A DNA stretch of 64,000 bases from Apis mellifera (lineage: Eukaryota; Arthropoda; Insecta; Hymenoptera; Apidae): assembly GCF_003254395.2 (NCBI RefSeq), contig NC_037649.1:6977032-7041031 (forward strand), given 5' to 3'. Under the pieces are notes generated by a model. It ran no database searches, was not told the DNA's origin, and saw only the letters and a program-made list of their open reading frames with translations. This document shows, piece after piece, positions 1 to 12,534 of the stretch; position 1 is the first letter of the stretch; every line of letters starts with the position of its first letter. The position numbers and the translations under genes were made by a program.

Positions 1-112
1 AATGAATGTCCTTGGCGGGAAACGGCACTCACTATCGCCGACTCTGCGCGCCGCTCAACCCTTTCATGTCCGTGGGGCTTCGATCTCGACGACGGCCTGG
101 CCTTCCATTGAC
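1..112 (-). other. Possible exon at the left edge (partial)
   Basis: On the minus strand a pyrimidine-rich tract ends in a good acceptor (TTTTTCAG) directly before position 112, and the following 112 bases are much richer in G and C than the flanking sequence. One frame stays open to the window edge and would encode a basic, Arg- and Ser-rich stretch with no recognisable domain. A possible donor (GTGAGT) near position 29 would make it a short internal or 5'UTR exon instead. The rest of the gene would lie to the left of the window, so identity is unknown. Confidence 0.3.
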
Positions 113-263
113 CTGAAAAATCAATTGTATTAATTATACCTTTCATAACATTCGTACCTTTCAGGTTGAAATCTTTACCTGCAATTGATTTGAACTTCAA
201 CTTTCAACGCAGTTAGAAAGTCTTCAAGACATTTCGATCTGTGCATCCTAATGTATTAAATAT

Positions 264-1222
264 ATGATTCTTGACAAACTTATCAATATTATAGAATAAT
301 TAAACTATCTTCCAAACTTTCTTACATAAATATACTTTTTGAAATATCTTATTCAACAATTTCTTCAAAAGTTATCAAAAGATCTTTCGAAAAAAGAATT
401 CCAACTCGTTCCATCATCCAGTGAAAAAAAATTCCTTTGAATGATTTTTAACAAACTTATCAATATCAATATTATAGAATAATTAACTAAACTATCTTCT
501 AAACTTTCTTGCATAAATATACTTCGTGAAATATCTTATTCAACAATTTACAATATCCTCAAAAGTTATCAAAAAATCGAAAGATCTTTCGAGAAAAGAA
601 TTCCAACTCGTTCCATCATCCAGTAAAAAAAAATTCCTTTGAATGATTCTTGACAAACTTATCAATATCAATATTATAGAATAATTAACTAAACTATCCT
701 CTAAATTTTTTTGCATAAATATACTTCGTAAAATATCTTATTCAATAATTTTTTCAAAAGTTATTAAAAGATCGAAAGATCTTTCGAAAAAAGAATTCCA
801 ACTCGTTCCATCATTCGTTGAAAAGAAATTCCTCTGAATGATTCTTGACAAACTTATCAATACCAATATTATAGAATAATTAACTAAACTGTCTTCTAAA
901 GTTTCTTGCATAAATATACTTCCTGAAATATTTTATTCAATAATTTTTTCAAAAGTTATTAAAAGATCGAAAGATCTTTCGAGAAAAGAATTCCAACTCG
1001 TTCCATTATTCGATGAAAAGAAATTCCTGAATGATTCTTGACAAACTTATCAATATCAATATTATAAATAATTAACTAAACTATCTTCTAAACTTTCTTG
1101 CATAAATATACTTCCTGAAATATCTTATTCAACAATTTATACAACATCCTCAAAAATTATCGAAAGATCTTTCGAAAAAAGAATTCCCAATCATTCCATC
1201 ACTCGTTGAAAAGAAATTCCTT
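264..1222. repeat. Tandem array, five ~195-bp copies
   Basis: Copies begin at about 264, 441, 643, 838 and 1031, each opening with a variant of ATGATTCTTGACAAACTTAT and closing with a GAATTCCAACTCGTTCCATC-like stretch. Spacing is 177, 202, 195 and 193 bp. Each copy carries the palindrome AAAGATCTTT, extended in several copies to TCGAAAGATCTTTCGA. Copies differ by scattered substitutions and small indels. No open reading frame runs through the array. It looks like a local minisatellite, not a transposon: no terminal inverted repeats or transposase are seen. Confidence 0.9.
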
Positions 1223-4200
1223 CGACGAAATTGTCCCAACAAACAAAATTCGTGGGACGAAAGATCAAAGCGTGGACCGGAAACGGAGCGACAAACGAGC
1301 CGGATTCGAAATGTTATCCGCGACATAACAGAGAAACACACACGAGGGCGTTTAAAAGGCCGAAAGAAATCGGCGGCGCTGGTGTTCCTTTCACCGAGCG
1401 AGCAACGGGCCATGCTACGGATCTCCGTGGATCGATGCGTGGAACCGGTCCAATGATTGTGATTCACGATCGAGCGCGGATCCCGAGTTTCAACCACCGG
1501 ATGAAATTGAATCGAACGAGCTCGATAATCGAGTTTCTCGTGGAAAACGTTTCCCTAGACGTACCTCAAATACACGTATATATATGGCTAATTAGAGTTG
1601 TACAATTCATTGGTAGGAAGAGGAGAGAGAGAGAGAGAGAAATTACGGGATTTCGTCGAGGTTGTTCACCGGTTCGTCAATTAGGATAGAGACTGGTTAA
1701 GGATTGTACGAAGGAGAAAAGTTCTTTTAACGGGGGAGAAAATGTGTGTGTTTGATAGATTATTAAGGTAGAAAGGCGGATCGAGTGGATGGAAATCGCA
1801 TTTCTGTTCACGGCTCGTTTTTAAGAAGATGGATAAGTTTTGTAATTATCCTTATATGCGGATAAAGTCGTAATTTTATTATATCGGTTGAAAATTTTTA
1901 GAATTGGAAAAAAATATGTGATTTCTTTCTCCTCTCGATACGATAGGTAAAATTGTTATTGAAACACTGGGCCAATATTGGATTTTGATAAATGATGTAA
2001 GCACATTTTTCTGAAGCTTAACTGTACCAGGCTTAACTTCACCCGTTCCATTTCGTTCTGCATAAATCATTTACCATGTCATTATCTGCTATATTGCAAT
2101 CATAAAAGACACAGTTGCGCGTTAGAAACATGCAATATTACGTATTCCATTTGATATTTAAAGATCGTGTTGAAAATTACGTGTTACAGAATATTTCCAA
2201 ATTATTTATACACGAAAAATAGTAGTGGAAATTCGTGCTACCGATCGATAAACGTATCGAAATTAAAATTCCATTTTCCAATATTGCATTGGAAATAAGC
2301 AATGAAAATTCCAATTTCCTTTAAGAACACAACGAAGATTATCAAAATAAAAACGTAAATATAAGAACGTATTCCACGACTTAGCAATTTTTCTCTTTAA
2401 AAAAAAATATCCCTCGAATCCGGTAACCTGGAATCCGATAACGATACTTACTCGAGACGATTATTTTTATTTTATCGAATATTGTATTAAACTTCGCCAA
2501 GGGAAAAATAGCCGGATAAATCGGTTACACGCGCGTATTGCGCGCGCTTTTCTAACCCGGGGTTCCACGGGTTAGAACTTGTCGTCACGTTATCGGTTTA
2601 ACCGTCTCTCTCTCGAATCACGATTTCAGATCGATTAGAGCTACAGAGCACGGAATTATTTATGGTCCAGTTGTTTATGTATAATGCGATCGGCTGTCGG
2701 CGATTACTTTTACTTTCGCGAACGGCCAACACGCTTTGTCGTTTGCACGCTAATTCTCGCGTCATGCAACGATCTTAAGAAGAGGGAGGGAGAGAGAGAG
2801 AATAAAGAAAAAGGAGGGAGGGGGAAAAAAAATTAACGAGAGACACGAGAATCAACGAGCCATTTACGAGCCAGATCTTATCCTCTTGTTTGAAAGGGGG
2901 TGTGGAGGAAAGAATTCGATCCGTTTTGTAATTGCGCGAAAATGATCGTATGCGTGGGTGGCGAAATAATTTGACCGGTTAATCTCCGTGAAATTATAGC
3001 TTCCGATCGGTGGTTGTCGTTCATTTCAACGGGGATGGAGGAGAGGGAAAAGTGATCAATGGTCAAGGCAAAGTTCGCGGAATACACGAGCGAATCCGTT
3101 CTTTTTCTTTTTTCTCCATCTTTTCAATGATCGGTTTCTTGCAATTCGTATTGTATTGATTGCAGCGTTCGTTGTTTTTATGGATGGAGAAACCTTGAAA
3201 TTTAGAAAACACTTCTTGTTGAAAGAATGTGTAATGTTGTAAAAATTTATAAAAATTTTAAAATTTTTCTATAATTTTGTAGAATAGAATCTTCATATTT
3301 TTTTATTATTATTACCTCTATTTCTACATCTCTAAATAAAATTTATTTTCTAAATTTTCAAGAATTTCAACAAAAAATTTGAATTAATATTTAAACCTTG
3401 TCCAAGTATACATAATACTTGAAAAGATCAAAATTATCAATTAAAAAAGGAATAAAATTCCGTGTTTTTTTTTTTTTTTTTAATCAGTAGCAGTTTGCAA
3501 TTGCAACCAATCTCCGTTAGTACTCTTTAATCGTATCATTAGACAACTTTGATCGTATCCTTTCTAATTCCTCCAGTTTGTCGTTGAAATTGAAAATTAG
3601 AATTATTCCCCTCGAATTAGGAATGGAAAAGATATATCGAAAGTTCGTGTCTCGTAACAGCGTTGGCGAGGATTAATATCTCGTCCCAATGAAGAAATTA
3701 CAATAAATCATTGATAATGGACGAGGTTGGCAGATAATCTTTATAGCATAAGGATCTCGATAAACTGAAATCTGATTATGAAATTACGTTACATAGTATA
3801 TTAAAAGCGAGGAAGGGAAAAGGTTAACGAATAATTCACTTTCTGGCGTGTGTCGACTCGCGTTTTATTAAAATAGCACGAGCGGTTATTTAACAACGAT
3901 CACGATACGATTTCTTGTACGATCGTGTATCAACGCCGTTCGAACGTGTTTTAATAACCCTCTAAAATTATAGGTATTAAACATCCGATCCTATGCGATT
4001 TTTCTTTCGGTTGAATAGATCGACTGATATACCTTTCCCTTTTTTTCAATACAGCGCAAAGTTTCTCGACTTAATCGCTAATACCATTCAAAATATCGAG
4101 TCAATTATAATATAGATCGAAGAGGATAAAATTCACTCTTCAAACGTTTCGACGACGAACGAATAAATATATCGAAAAAATCTTTACTCATAATTAACTC

Positions 4201-7200
4201 AACTAACAAAAATTCTTCTTTAGATTTCTTAGATATTCTTAGATTTTCTTTTTTCTTCTTTAGACTTAAATTTTACTCGAAAAGGGACCACTCGAAGAGC
4301 CTAATTGCAAAGTATCGTGTGCTAAATCCCCTAACTATTTACCATCCATCGATTCGATATAAATCAGATAATGGTATCGCGTCGGGAGACACTGTTACAC
4401 GCAACAAGAAACCCAAGAAATAACGCGAGTCGATAACGCTAGTCGGTAACGTAATTAGCGTTATTCTCGATCCGTGAATTAGCACGTATATATATATGTG
4501 TGTTTACCGATTCTCTCAACCGAGAGATCCTTCCACGTTGAAAACGAATTGAACTCGGTGAACGAAATGCGATCAAGGCCATCACGATGCTGGAATGCAG
4601 CCAAGTTTATGGCAGGGATACGATACACATATATATATATTGTGTAATTCGATAACTACCTGCCGCTCTAGTGGATGCAACGCGTTATGCAAATATGCGT
4701 CATGACGTCACGAGACCTGTTGGTTAATCGTGCGATTTTTTCTTCGACATAGATCGAATAATCTCGTTTTCATTGCATCGAGTAAAATATATATTTTCTT
4801 TTCGCCATGCGATAATCCTTCTTTGAAAAAATTCTTCTTCCAGTGAAACAACACGAAATAAGAGAATCGAAGATAGGTTGAAAGCATTGCGAATCAATTT
4901 CAGAGTAGTGATCGTTTCTGATTCATACGAAAGTTTATAATTTCTAGATTAACCTTGGTATAAGTCTGATTAAGTTATTCAAAAATTGAAACGATGTTAT
5001 TAAAGTTGAATTGGAAATTTCGTAATATTGTAAATTTTAGTTAGTTATCGGAAAGAAGACAATTTTTGGACAAATCTTTAATGAAAATATCAATATGCGT
5101 CTGTAAATTTTTTTCCAACGAATAAAAATTTCCTCGCAATCAATGCTTGCGTTATCTTGCGATCATTTATCTCTGCTAAAAAGAACGGTGATCGTATTTG
5201 GCGTTGCCAAATTGGTGTTTTCAATTGGTACTCCGAACGAAACTGGTGCTACAACGCGTGCTAGCTGACAGCACTTTCTCATCGGAGGATTTGGTTCGTT
5301 AGCAAAAGTGTAACACTTGGAAGATTACGAGTAATTGTAGCAAATCGTTCGTTCTAGCCTTCACCTACTTTCTCTTTCACAGTGACCGAGCTTAGGTTAA
5401 CAATCAAGCATAAATATGTATCGAAATTAAAAGCATTTCAGAAACGCCCTGATAATTAGAAGCGGAAAGAAGCGCGTATGCGCGAATAATAATTGCAACA
5501 ACTTCATAAACGCCGGGATAAAATAAAAAGGGATGCAAGATAATAATAGAATTTTCGAGAAAGATTAGCATCGATTAGGAATGTTCGTTACTTATCTTTT
5601 AAATGTTACCCAATTAAAATTCAATAAGAATGTCGACAAGTGGCAATGCGATTATTCGAAATGAATGAATTCAACATTTATACTCTAGGATAAGTTAAGG
5701 AAGAAAATTATTCCAACTGAACTGAAAGTATTCTGCACGCAAATTAATTCCACGCGCTATTTCGTACAGAATTATAATTTCACGAATATAGCGCGAGTAA
5801 TAATATTCAAATTATCGTAATAAAATACGATACTCTTTCAATTAAAAATAAACAGGGTTAAATTGAATTCGTTGTTCGAATTAATTTACATGCCGCTTCG
5901 AGACAATTTAGAGATCGCGTCACATAATTATCTTTGAGGTTATAAGACCCTGTCATAATTGCATGGTCGTAACGTGTTATTACCGGAGGATCTTAATATC
6001 TCAGATGTTTCGTGACCCCTCCAAAATCATAAACCTTTTAGCTTCTGTATTTTACGATCCACGAACTTATTATACTATAAAAGTTTTGCAATTCTTAAAG
6101 TTTTATTATCACGCTAAAGATTCTATACAAGATCCTTTAGGTGGCAGCACCCAATATCTCATAACTTCTTAGACACACAAAAAAAAAAAAATTAACCTTC
6201 TTCGCCATTCTCTTATGCTTATGAAGACGTGCATTTGCTTCCCAAATCCATTACTTATTTAATTCTATGTTAATTCGATCCCGCGTATCATCAAAAAATA
6301 AAATTTATATAAAATTAAATATATCCTATCGATTCAACAGGTTATACGTATAAATGTATCGACGAAATTACATAATTGGAAGATCCATTCTGATTAAGAT
6401 TGCAAATCTTGGCGCGATTACTACGAGGATCGGAACGGAAGCCATAAATTTCATTAGCCAATGATTTTGAATATTTGAAATATGTAATTATCGCACGGTG
6501 GATAGGCGGATCGATAGATGAATTATCTAAACCGAGATCTCCTCGGTGAAAGAGCGTTTATCTGTATCAGACGAGCTGGAACCGGTTGTGAATCTTGTTT
6601 ATCGGTTGGATCGATCGGAATCTCGATAAAAGTCGAGAGATCTCCCCGTTCCTTGCGATGCTAATTAAAATTTTTTCACCAGGATTATTTATTCCTTGAA
6701 ACACTAACACTTCTTCCCATAATAAATACGCAAGGCTTAATTATTCTCTTCTCTTTCTCTATCTTCTGCGATCCATTCTAATTCCGGTTTATTGTACTCG
6801 TTGAATAGATCGAAGGGATTAATCTGGTTAATCGTTTTGTCTCACAGCACAGCACAGCAAAAATCGTAACGTAGGGATATCGTGGCCAATGATCGCCACC
6901 AACTTTCACGAAATAAAGATATCTCGGTATCGTTCGATCGGTAATAAAATAATAATAAAATTTTGACTTTACACGTGTATTTATTGCAATTTTATCTCTT
7001 CATTTTGAACGTTAATATCCAAGATGCAATATTGAAAATTTGAAAGTTTGCATATTATTAGTATTGGATCACTCGATCAAGAATTGTTGATTCTTGATTA
7101 TCTTATATCATAATGGATGACTTTCGATGATGCTCGAGACATTTCAATTTCATATAAAACGATGTAGTAAGAAAAAAAAAAGCTTATTAATAGAAGATTT

Positions 7201-8858
7201 ATAAAAGTCGCTAAACGAGTTTTCTCTGTGATATATGCGATATCTCGATCAATTTGTCTCACTTAATGTCGTTATTTTATTATTATACATACCCATCAGA
7301 GAGATCTTTATTGATAAAAACTTGATCCGATACCATTTCTTAAATATATCGCTAATAAAATTATCTTACCTACACGATTTAAACGATTACTTTCAAATAA
7401 TAACGAAAATTTATTATTTCCTCAATTTTTTTTCTCCATCTTCTCGAGATACGTTATTAATTAAAAAGTAAATTTGAATTTTAATATTAACTCCTTCGAA
7501 TATATCTATTGTGCCAAGGATATATTTGTAATTATCCAGCAAGTAGTCGAACAAGTTTTAAAAAACATTGTTAACGAACACTTTACACTCTTCCTCGCAT
7601 TCCTCCAGAATAATTTTCAATATTGGCTAATCGAACTTATCTCTCGTATCGCGTATGCAATTTCATATTAATGAATTCGACGCTCTATGTAATTACTGTC
7701 GTTCATTTTCCGCTAACTATGTATGCACAATGTCGATTTTAACGAGTTGAAGCACGCGAGCATGCAAGTCCAATTCCTCGGCCGAGCTTGCCCGGTGAAA
7801 GGTGCACTTGTTTCGTTGAAAATATGATATCACCAATCGAAATAATCGAAACAGGTTCGCCGAAACATATCTATAAGTATCCCGGGAATAAAGAGTTAAT
7901 GTTATTTTCATTCGCTGCGCGACAATTTTCCAGCGGATATTTCCAATTCAATCTGGATTGGATTCTCGATTCACGGCCATATTTTAAATCTCGTCATCTC
8001 TCTTATCACTTCTCCCCTTTAATTAACATCATCGCAGATTAATTTAATTATTTTTTCATCCCCTTCTCTCCGCTTTAAACTCCATCTATTCGCAACTCGA
8101 TAAAATGTATGTATATATGTAATGGAATTCACGTGTTATTATTTAAATAAATCCAACAAGATGCAACGTTTAATTCGAATCCTGTATATAACTGTTCCAC
8201 GTTCGATATTTATTCCACGCACGGCTAAAGAGCCGGCGTTTCAGAGGATTATATTGGAAAACCGGATATGGTTCGCGATACAAACTTGATTTACAACCGA
8301 CTGCCACTTCGGATACCCGTAGTTTCGAAATCTGTTTAACTTCGGTCCGTGATAATTTTCTAGGGATGGAATGCTTCGAGATTCTTCGAAAGGATTGAGA
8401 GAAAGAGGAGAGAAATAGGAAGGAAGAGGAGTTTCAGATTTAAAAAAAAGAATGGATGAAGTTTCAACAATTTTGAGATCTCGCAAAAGATCTTGGAAAT
8501 CATTCGAAAGTGAGAATAAATTTTTAAAAGAAAGATAGAAAAATAGAATTGGTTTCGAATTGATTTTAGATTTTTTTACACTTTGACTTGTGGTTTGAAA
8601 TGAGTAGCGGGATTTGAGGAGGGATATTATTGGGAATTAAGATTAACCGTATTCATTTAGAAATTGATTACGTGCGCCGATACGCGGGAGTTGGCGAGAT
8701 AATGACATCTCTGAACATTTCAGACGCCCCATTTGGTATCGCTTCTGTCGATCCGATTCCCGTTCACCGCGACAGTTGCTCGCTGCTGCTGCTGCCCCTT
8801 TCAATCTTCGACAGGAAATTCCACGCTGAAATCGAACGAAACTCTGGCGGAGATCAAT
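1223..8858. other. Intergenic or intronic, no gene seen
   Basis: AT-rich sequence with only short, stop-bounded frames that lack domains. Noted items: a GA microsatellite at about 1622-1641, a GA-rich tract near 2785-2812, a poly-T run near 3466-3481, a TA/TG tract near 4489-4504, and an inverted repeat with 9-bp arms (4433-4441 and 4456-4464). A more GC-rich patch at 2500-2780 and another at 4380-4720 could be regulatory, but no element can be named. Confidence 0.5.
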
Positions 8859-9271
8859 AATTATCCACCCGTGCATGTATTATACAAACACGAGTCAATA
8901 ATTATTAAAATTTTTAATAATACGTGGATTTACAAAAATCTTTTTTTTTTCTGGTGTTCTCTTCTGTTTCTTCAGTTCCTAAAAATATACATACGGATAT
9001 ACGTTAAAGGTTTAATATAATGAATTTTATACGAGTTTCAGATACGTGTACTTATCTTTGCAACAAGAAATTATCCACCCGTGCATGTATTATACAAACA
9101 CGAGTCAATAATTATTAAAATTTTTAATAATACATGGATTTACAAAATTCTTTTTTTTTTCTGGTGTTCTCTTCTGTTTCTTCAGTTCCTAAAAATATAC
9201 ATACGTTAGAGGTTTAATAATGAGTTTTATACGAGTTTCAGATACGTGTACTTATCTTTGCAACAAGAAAT
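8859..9271. repeat. Tandem duplication, 210-bp unit, two copies
   Basis: The segment 8859-9068 is repeated almost exactly at 9069-9271. Both copies begin ATTATCCACCCGTGCATG and end with a TTTGCAACAAGAAATTA-like junction. The second copy lacks about 7 bases of an ATACGGATATACG stretch. The high identity indicates a recent local duplication. No coding sequence is evident. Confidence 0.9.
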
Positions 9272-11287
9272 TACATCTTTCTCTCTTTGAGAAAGATAAA
9301 TCAAAACCCATTGAAGAGAGAGATATTAATTGGATTATGTAGATCCCTAAAAATAAATGTACGTTTGATAAATTTTCAGAATATTTCTTTTCGTATTAAT
9401 TGTAAAAATTTATTAGTAAAAAATTCGCACGAAACGGTCGATTGAAGAATCTCACGTTCCAATATCCCTCCTCTTCCATTTCCTCCTTCCTGATACCTAA
9501 AAATATAACAGCTGCCAGCGCTTCACAATAAATTTCATGTAAATTACGGTTAATTATAGACTCACCTCTCTAAAAAAGAAATATTAAATATTCCAAGCAA
9601 GAGATGTAATCTTTTCCTCGGCAGGATATAAATCAAAATTCAAACGCTTAATAAGAGGTAAACAGGCCGAGCAAATAAATCACGACACCCGAGGCGAAGA
9701 AGAAAATTCAGGTGTGAAAAGAATATTATTTCCTCGTAAATTCGGTGGCTATTTATTTGTCGACGGTCACATCCGACCACGCGTACGTAAACCGATCATC
9801 TAACGTGGATGATCCAATCATCGCTGGATCCAACCAACCGCCTTGACGGCCCACTTGACATTTAGAAAATTTGGCCGGTGGATACACACACAGCACGTCA
9901 ACTTCACAGATAATATCTTCGACGATAAATCATTCGAGGCCGAGCATTAACCGATCGATATAATTTACGAAATTCTCATTCTGCGTTCTTCTGCGTTTCC
10001 CCGAGATCGCGATGACACAACAGCTCGCCCGTTTCACACACACGTGATATCGTTCACACGCGCCACAACAGCGCGTTGTGCGTTGTTCCTCTGACGCGTT
10101 TGCTCCTCTTCCACTCGACGTGGAAGATTTTGAAATTATCTTGTAACACGATAACCGGCGGAAAATCGCTAAATAAAGAAACGCTTGGGAAACGTTCTTC
10201 CTCCGGGCGCGAGGAAGAGGATGCGACGATCGACAAAGTTATGGCAACCAGACGGTGTTAGGCAAATAAACCGGATAGGAAAAATATAGACGGATGACGT
10301 GGACACGACGTAGGGGGCGTTTATCAAAATCGCAACTCACGCGCACTTTTCGTAAGAGTGAACGGAAAATTAGATTGTGCGCTTGTAGACATGTAGATGA
10401 TGTAGATGAACGGGTGCCAAGAATGTTCGGCGTTCGTTTATCTTCCGGAATGTGTTTCCTTAATTCGTCGTCGATTTAACTCTCTCGATTTATTAACCGC
10501 TGCTTTTGATACGATACGATACCATTTAAACGCGTAAATCGAATAAACGAGTTGCATCTGTATTTTGAAACGAGTATTAATCTATGAGCGAATCTCTCGA
10601 CAGGGAAGAGTTAAAATTTTCGAGAATTACAGATTATATTGTAATTTTTGACTTTGAGTCGTAGAAAATTCGATTTATATTCGAGGTAGAAACAAAATGA
10701 AGGAGGATACTATTGGATCTTTTTGCGTGTCTCCTCATCGACAAAAAAGAGGAATTCTTCGTATAAAAAGGTAATTTTATTTCTTCTGATTTTTCTTCAC
10801 ATATTATTCAATCGTGGACAATTAAATTATCTTCATCGAATGAAGTATACGCCAACAAGCGAATAAAAAATTCGATGATGCATAGACTCTTTTTAATCAT
10901 CATCTCTGATCATTCATCGGTGGTTCCTTTGGCGGTTTCGCTGCCCCTTTGCCGCCGCATACTTCGCAAGCGCACACTCGATTGCAGTTGTTCAGGCGTC
11001 GAATCACGATTCTCTTTGCTCGTTAACTTTCGCTCTCGGCGATATTATTCAATAGTTATACAATAAAATGTTCCGTTTTTTACAATCGAGTAACGTGAAA
11101 TTTCACTTTGTTCTCATTAATAATTGTTAACAATAGTCCTCGCGTTTAATTTTTAAATATCAATCGTGTGCAACCACACCAATCCAAGTATTTTATTTTG
11201 CGCTTGGTATATACGAAACAGCACTCGTGTCAATCGTCGTCGCGCTTAATCGTAGCCCTGTCCATCCTGATTAACCAGCTGTGCAAT
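9272..11287. other. Gap downstream of the troponin C pair
   Basis: No supported gene. Short frames here overlap one another on opposite strands and show no family resemblance. The patch at 9960-10480 is richer in G and C than its surroundings and may be regulatory. Confidence 0.4.
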
Positions 11288-12534
11288 TTAATCGTCACCA
11301 CCGGTCATAACTTCCATAAATTCTGAAACCAGAAATTAGAATTCGTGAAACACGTGTCTGCAATAATATATGCATGTTGAAATTACGGAAACGCATAGCA
11401 TAAAAATATATATATATAATCACATTAACGAAATAAATATTTCAGAGAACATTTTGAACTTCGATTAAAAAAAAAAAAAGAAAAATTCACATTTGCGTGG
11501 CTCGAATGAAAATTGTTCGAAATTGTTGTCTACATGACAAGCGATTAATTAATTCAATCAGATAGAATTGTTGGCAGACCACGTCGAAACCACGAATACA
11601 AGTTCCACATTTCGTTTGTCTCTCGTACGAATTGATTAATCAGAATCGATCCAAGCGTTATGAAAATTTCTGAAAAAGGATAATCCGCCTACCATCGAAG
11701 TCGAGCGTTCCAGAACCGTCGGCATCGATTTCCTCTATCATCATGTCCAACTCTTGCGGCGTCAATTTGTCGTCCAATTCGTGAAGAATGTCGCGGAATA
11801 CTGCAGTGGTTATGTAGCCGTTCCCTTCCTTGTCGTACAATCGGAATGCCTCGCGTAATTCCTGCTGCATAGCCTCCGAATCTTCCTCCACTAAGAATCG
11901 GGCGGCCAGGGTGCAGAACTCTTCGAATTCTAATTGGCCGGATCCTTGGATTGGACAGGGATAATTGGAAAGATTTATTCAACTAAGTAAATTAATCCTC
12001 CTATTGTTTTTTAATAGGCAAATGAAATTTTTGGAGTTATTTTTTAGCATAATAGCGGAGTATAACGAAAGGGTTGAATTAAAATAAAATTAAAATAGCG
12101 ATGATTTTGTTAAGCGTTCAAGTTTATTCTTCTCACCATCTTCATCAACTTCAGTGATGATCTCTTTCAACGTCTTCTCGCTGAGCTCGTAACCCAACAT
12201 GGTCAATATCGTGCCCACCATGTCGGTACCGATGCTACCCTTTTTGTCATGATCGAAGGCGTCGAACGCTTTCTTCAAAACTACGGCATAAAAGTAATTA
12301 ATGATAAGAAATATTATTTATGAAGGAAGGGAAAGAGCAGTACGTTACTTACGAGCAATTTGATCCTTGGTCAGATCATCCTGAAACCATTTTATCAAAC
12401 GTTAAAATGTTTTTCAAATGTTTATGGAATGTTTTGATTAAAATGTGCCGGAGAAGAAATATTACAATGGATGATTTTAGAGAATTAGAGTTAATGTTTA
12501 CATTGGCTTGGTATTTATAAAAAAAACGCACCAT
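11288..12534 (-). CDS. TpnC: Troponin C, two-calcium type (type III / TpnC41C-like)
   Basis: Calcium sensor of the striated-muscle thin filament; Ca binding relieves troponin I inhibition. Five coding exons (minus order): 12532-12534 (ATG only, followed at once by donor GTGCGT), 12353-12380, 12137-12280, 11693-11944 and 11288-11322, giving 153 aa with consistent phase throughout. Four EF-hands are visible. Loop I (20-31) is dead: Lys at loop position 5 and Met at 12. Loop II (56-67, DEDGSGQLEFEE) is intact. Loop III (96-107, DKEGNGYITTAV) lacks the final acidic residue. Loop IV (132-143, DADGSGTLDFDE) is intact. The C terminus is MEVMTGGDD. The pattern of active sites II and IV is typical of insect TpnC. 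It lies 2.3 kb downstream of a second TpnC in the same orientation, recalling the TpnC41C/TpnC4 pair in Drosophila; assignment to type III rests on sequence resemblance recalled, not searched. Confidence 0.95.
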
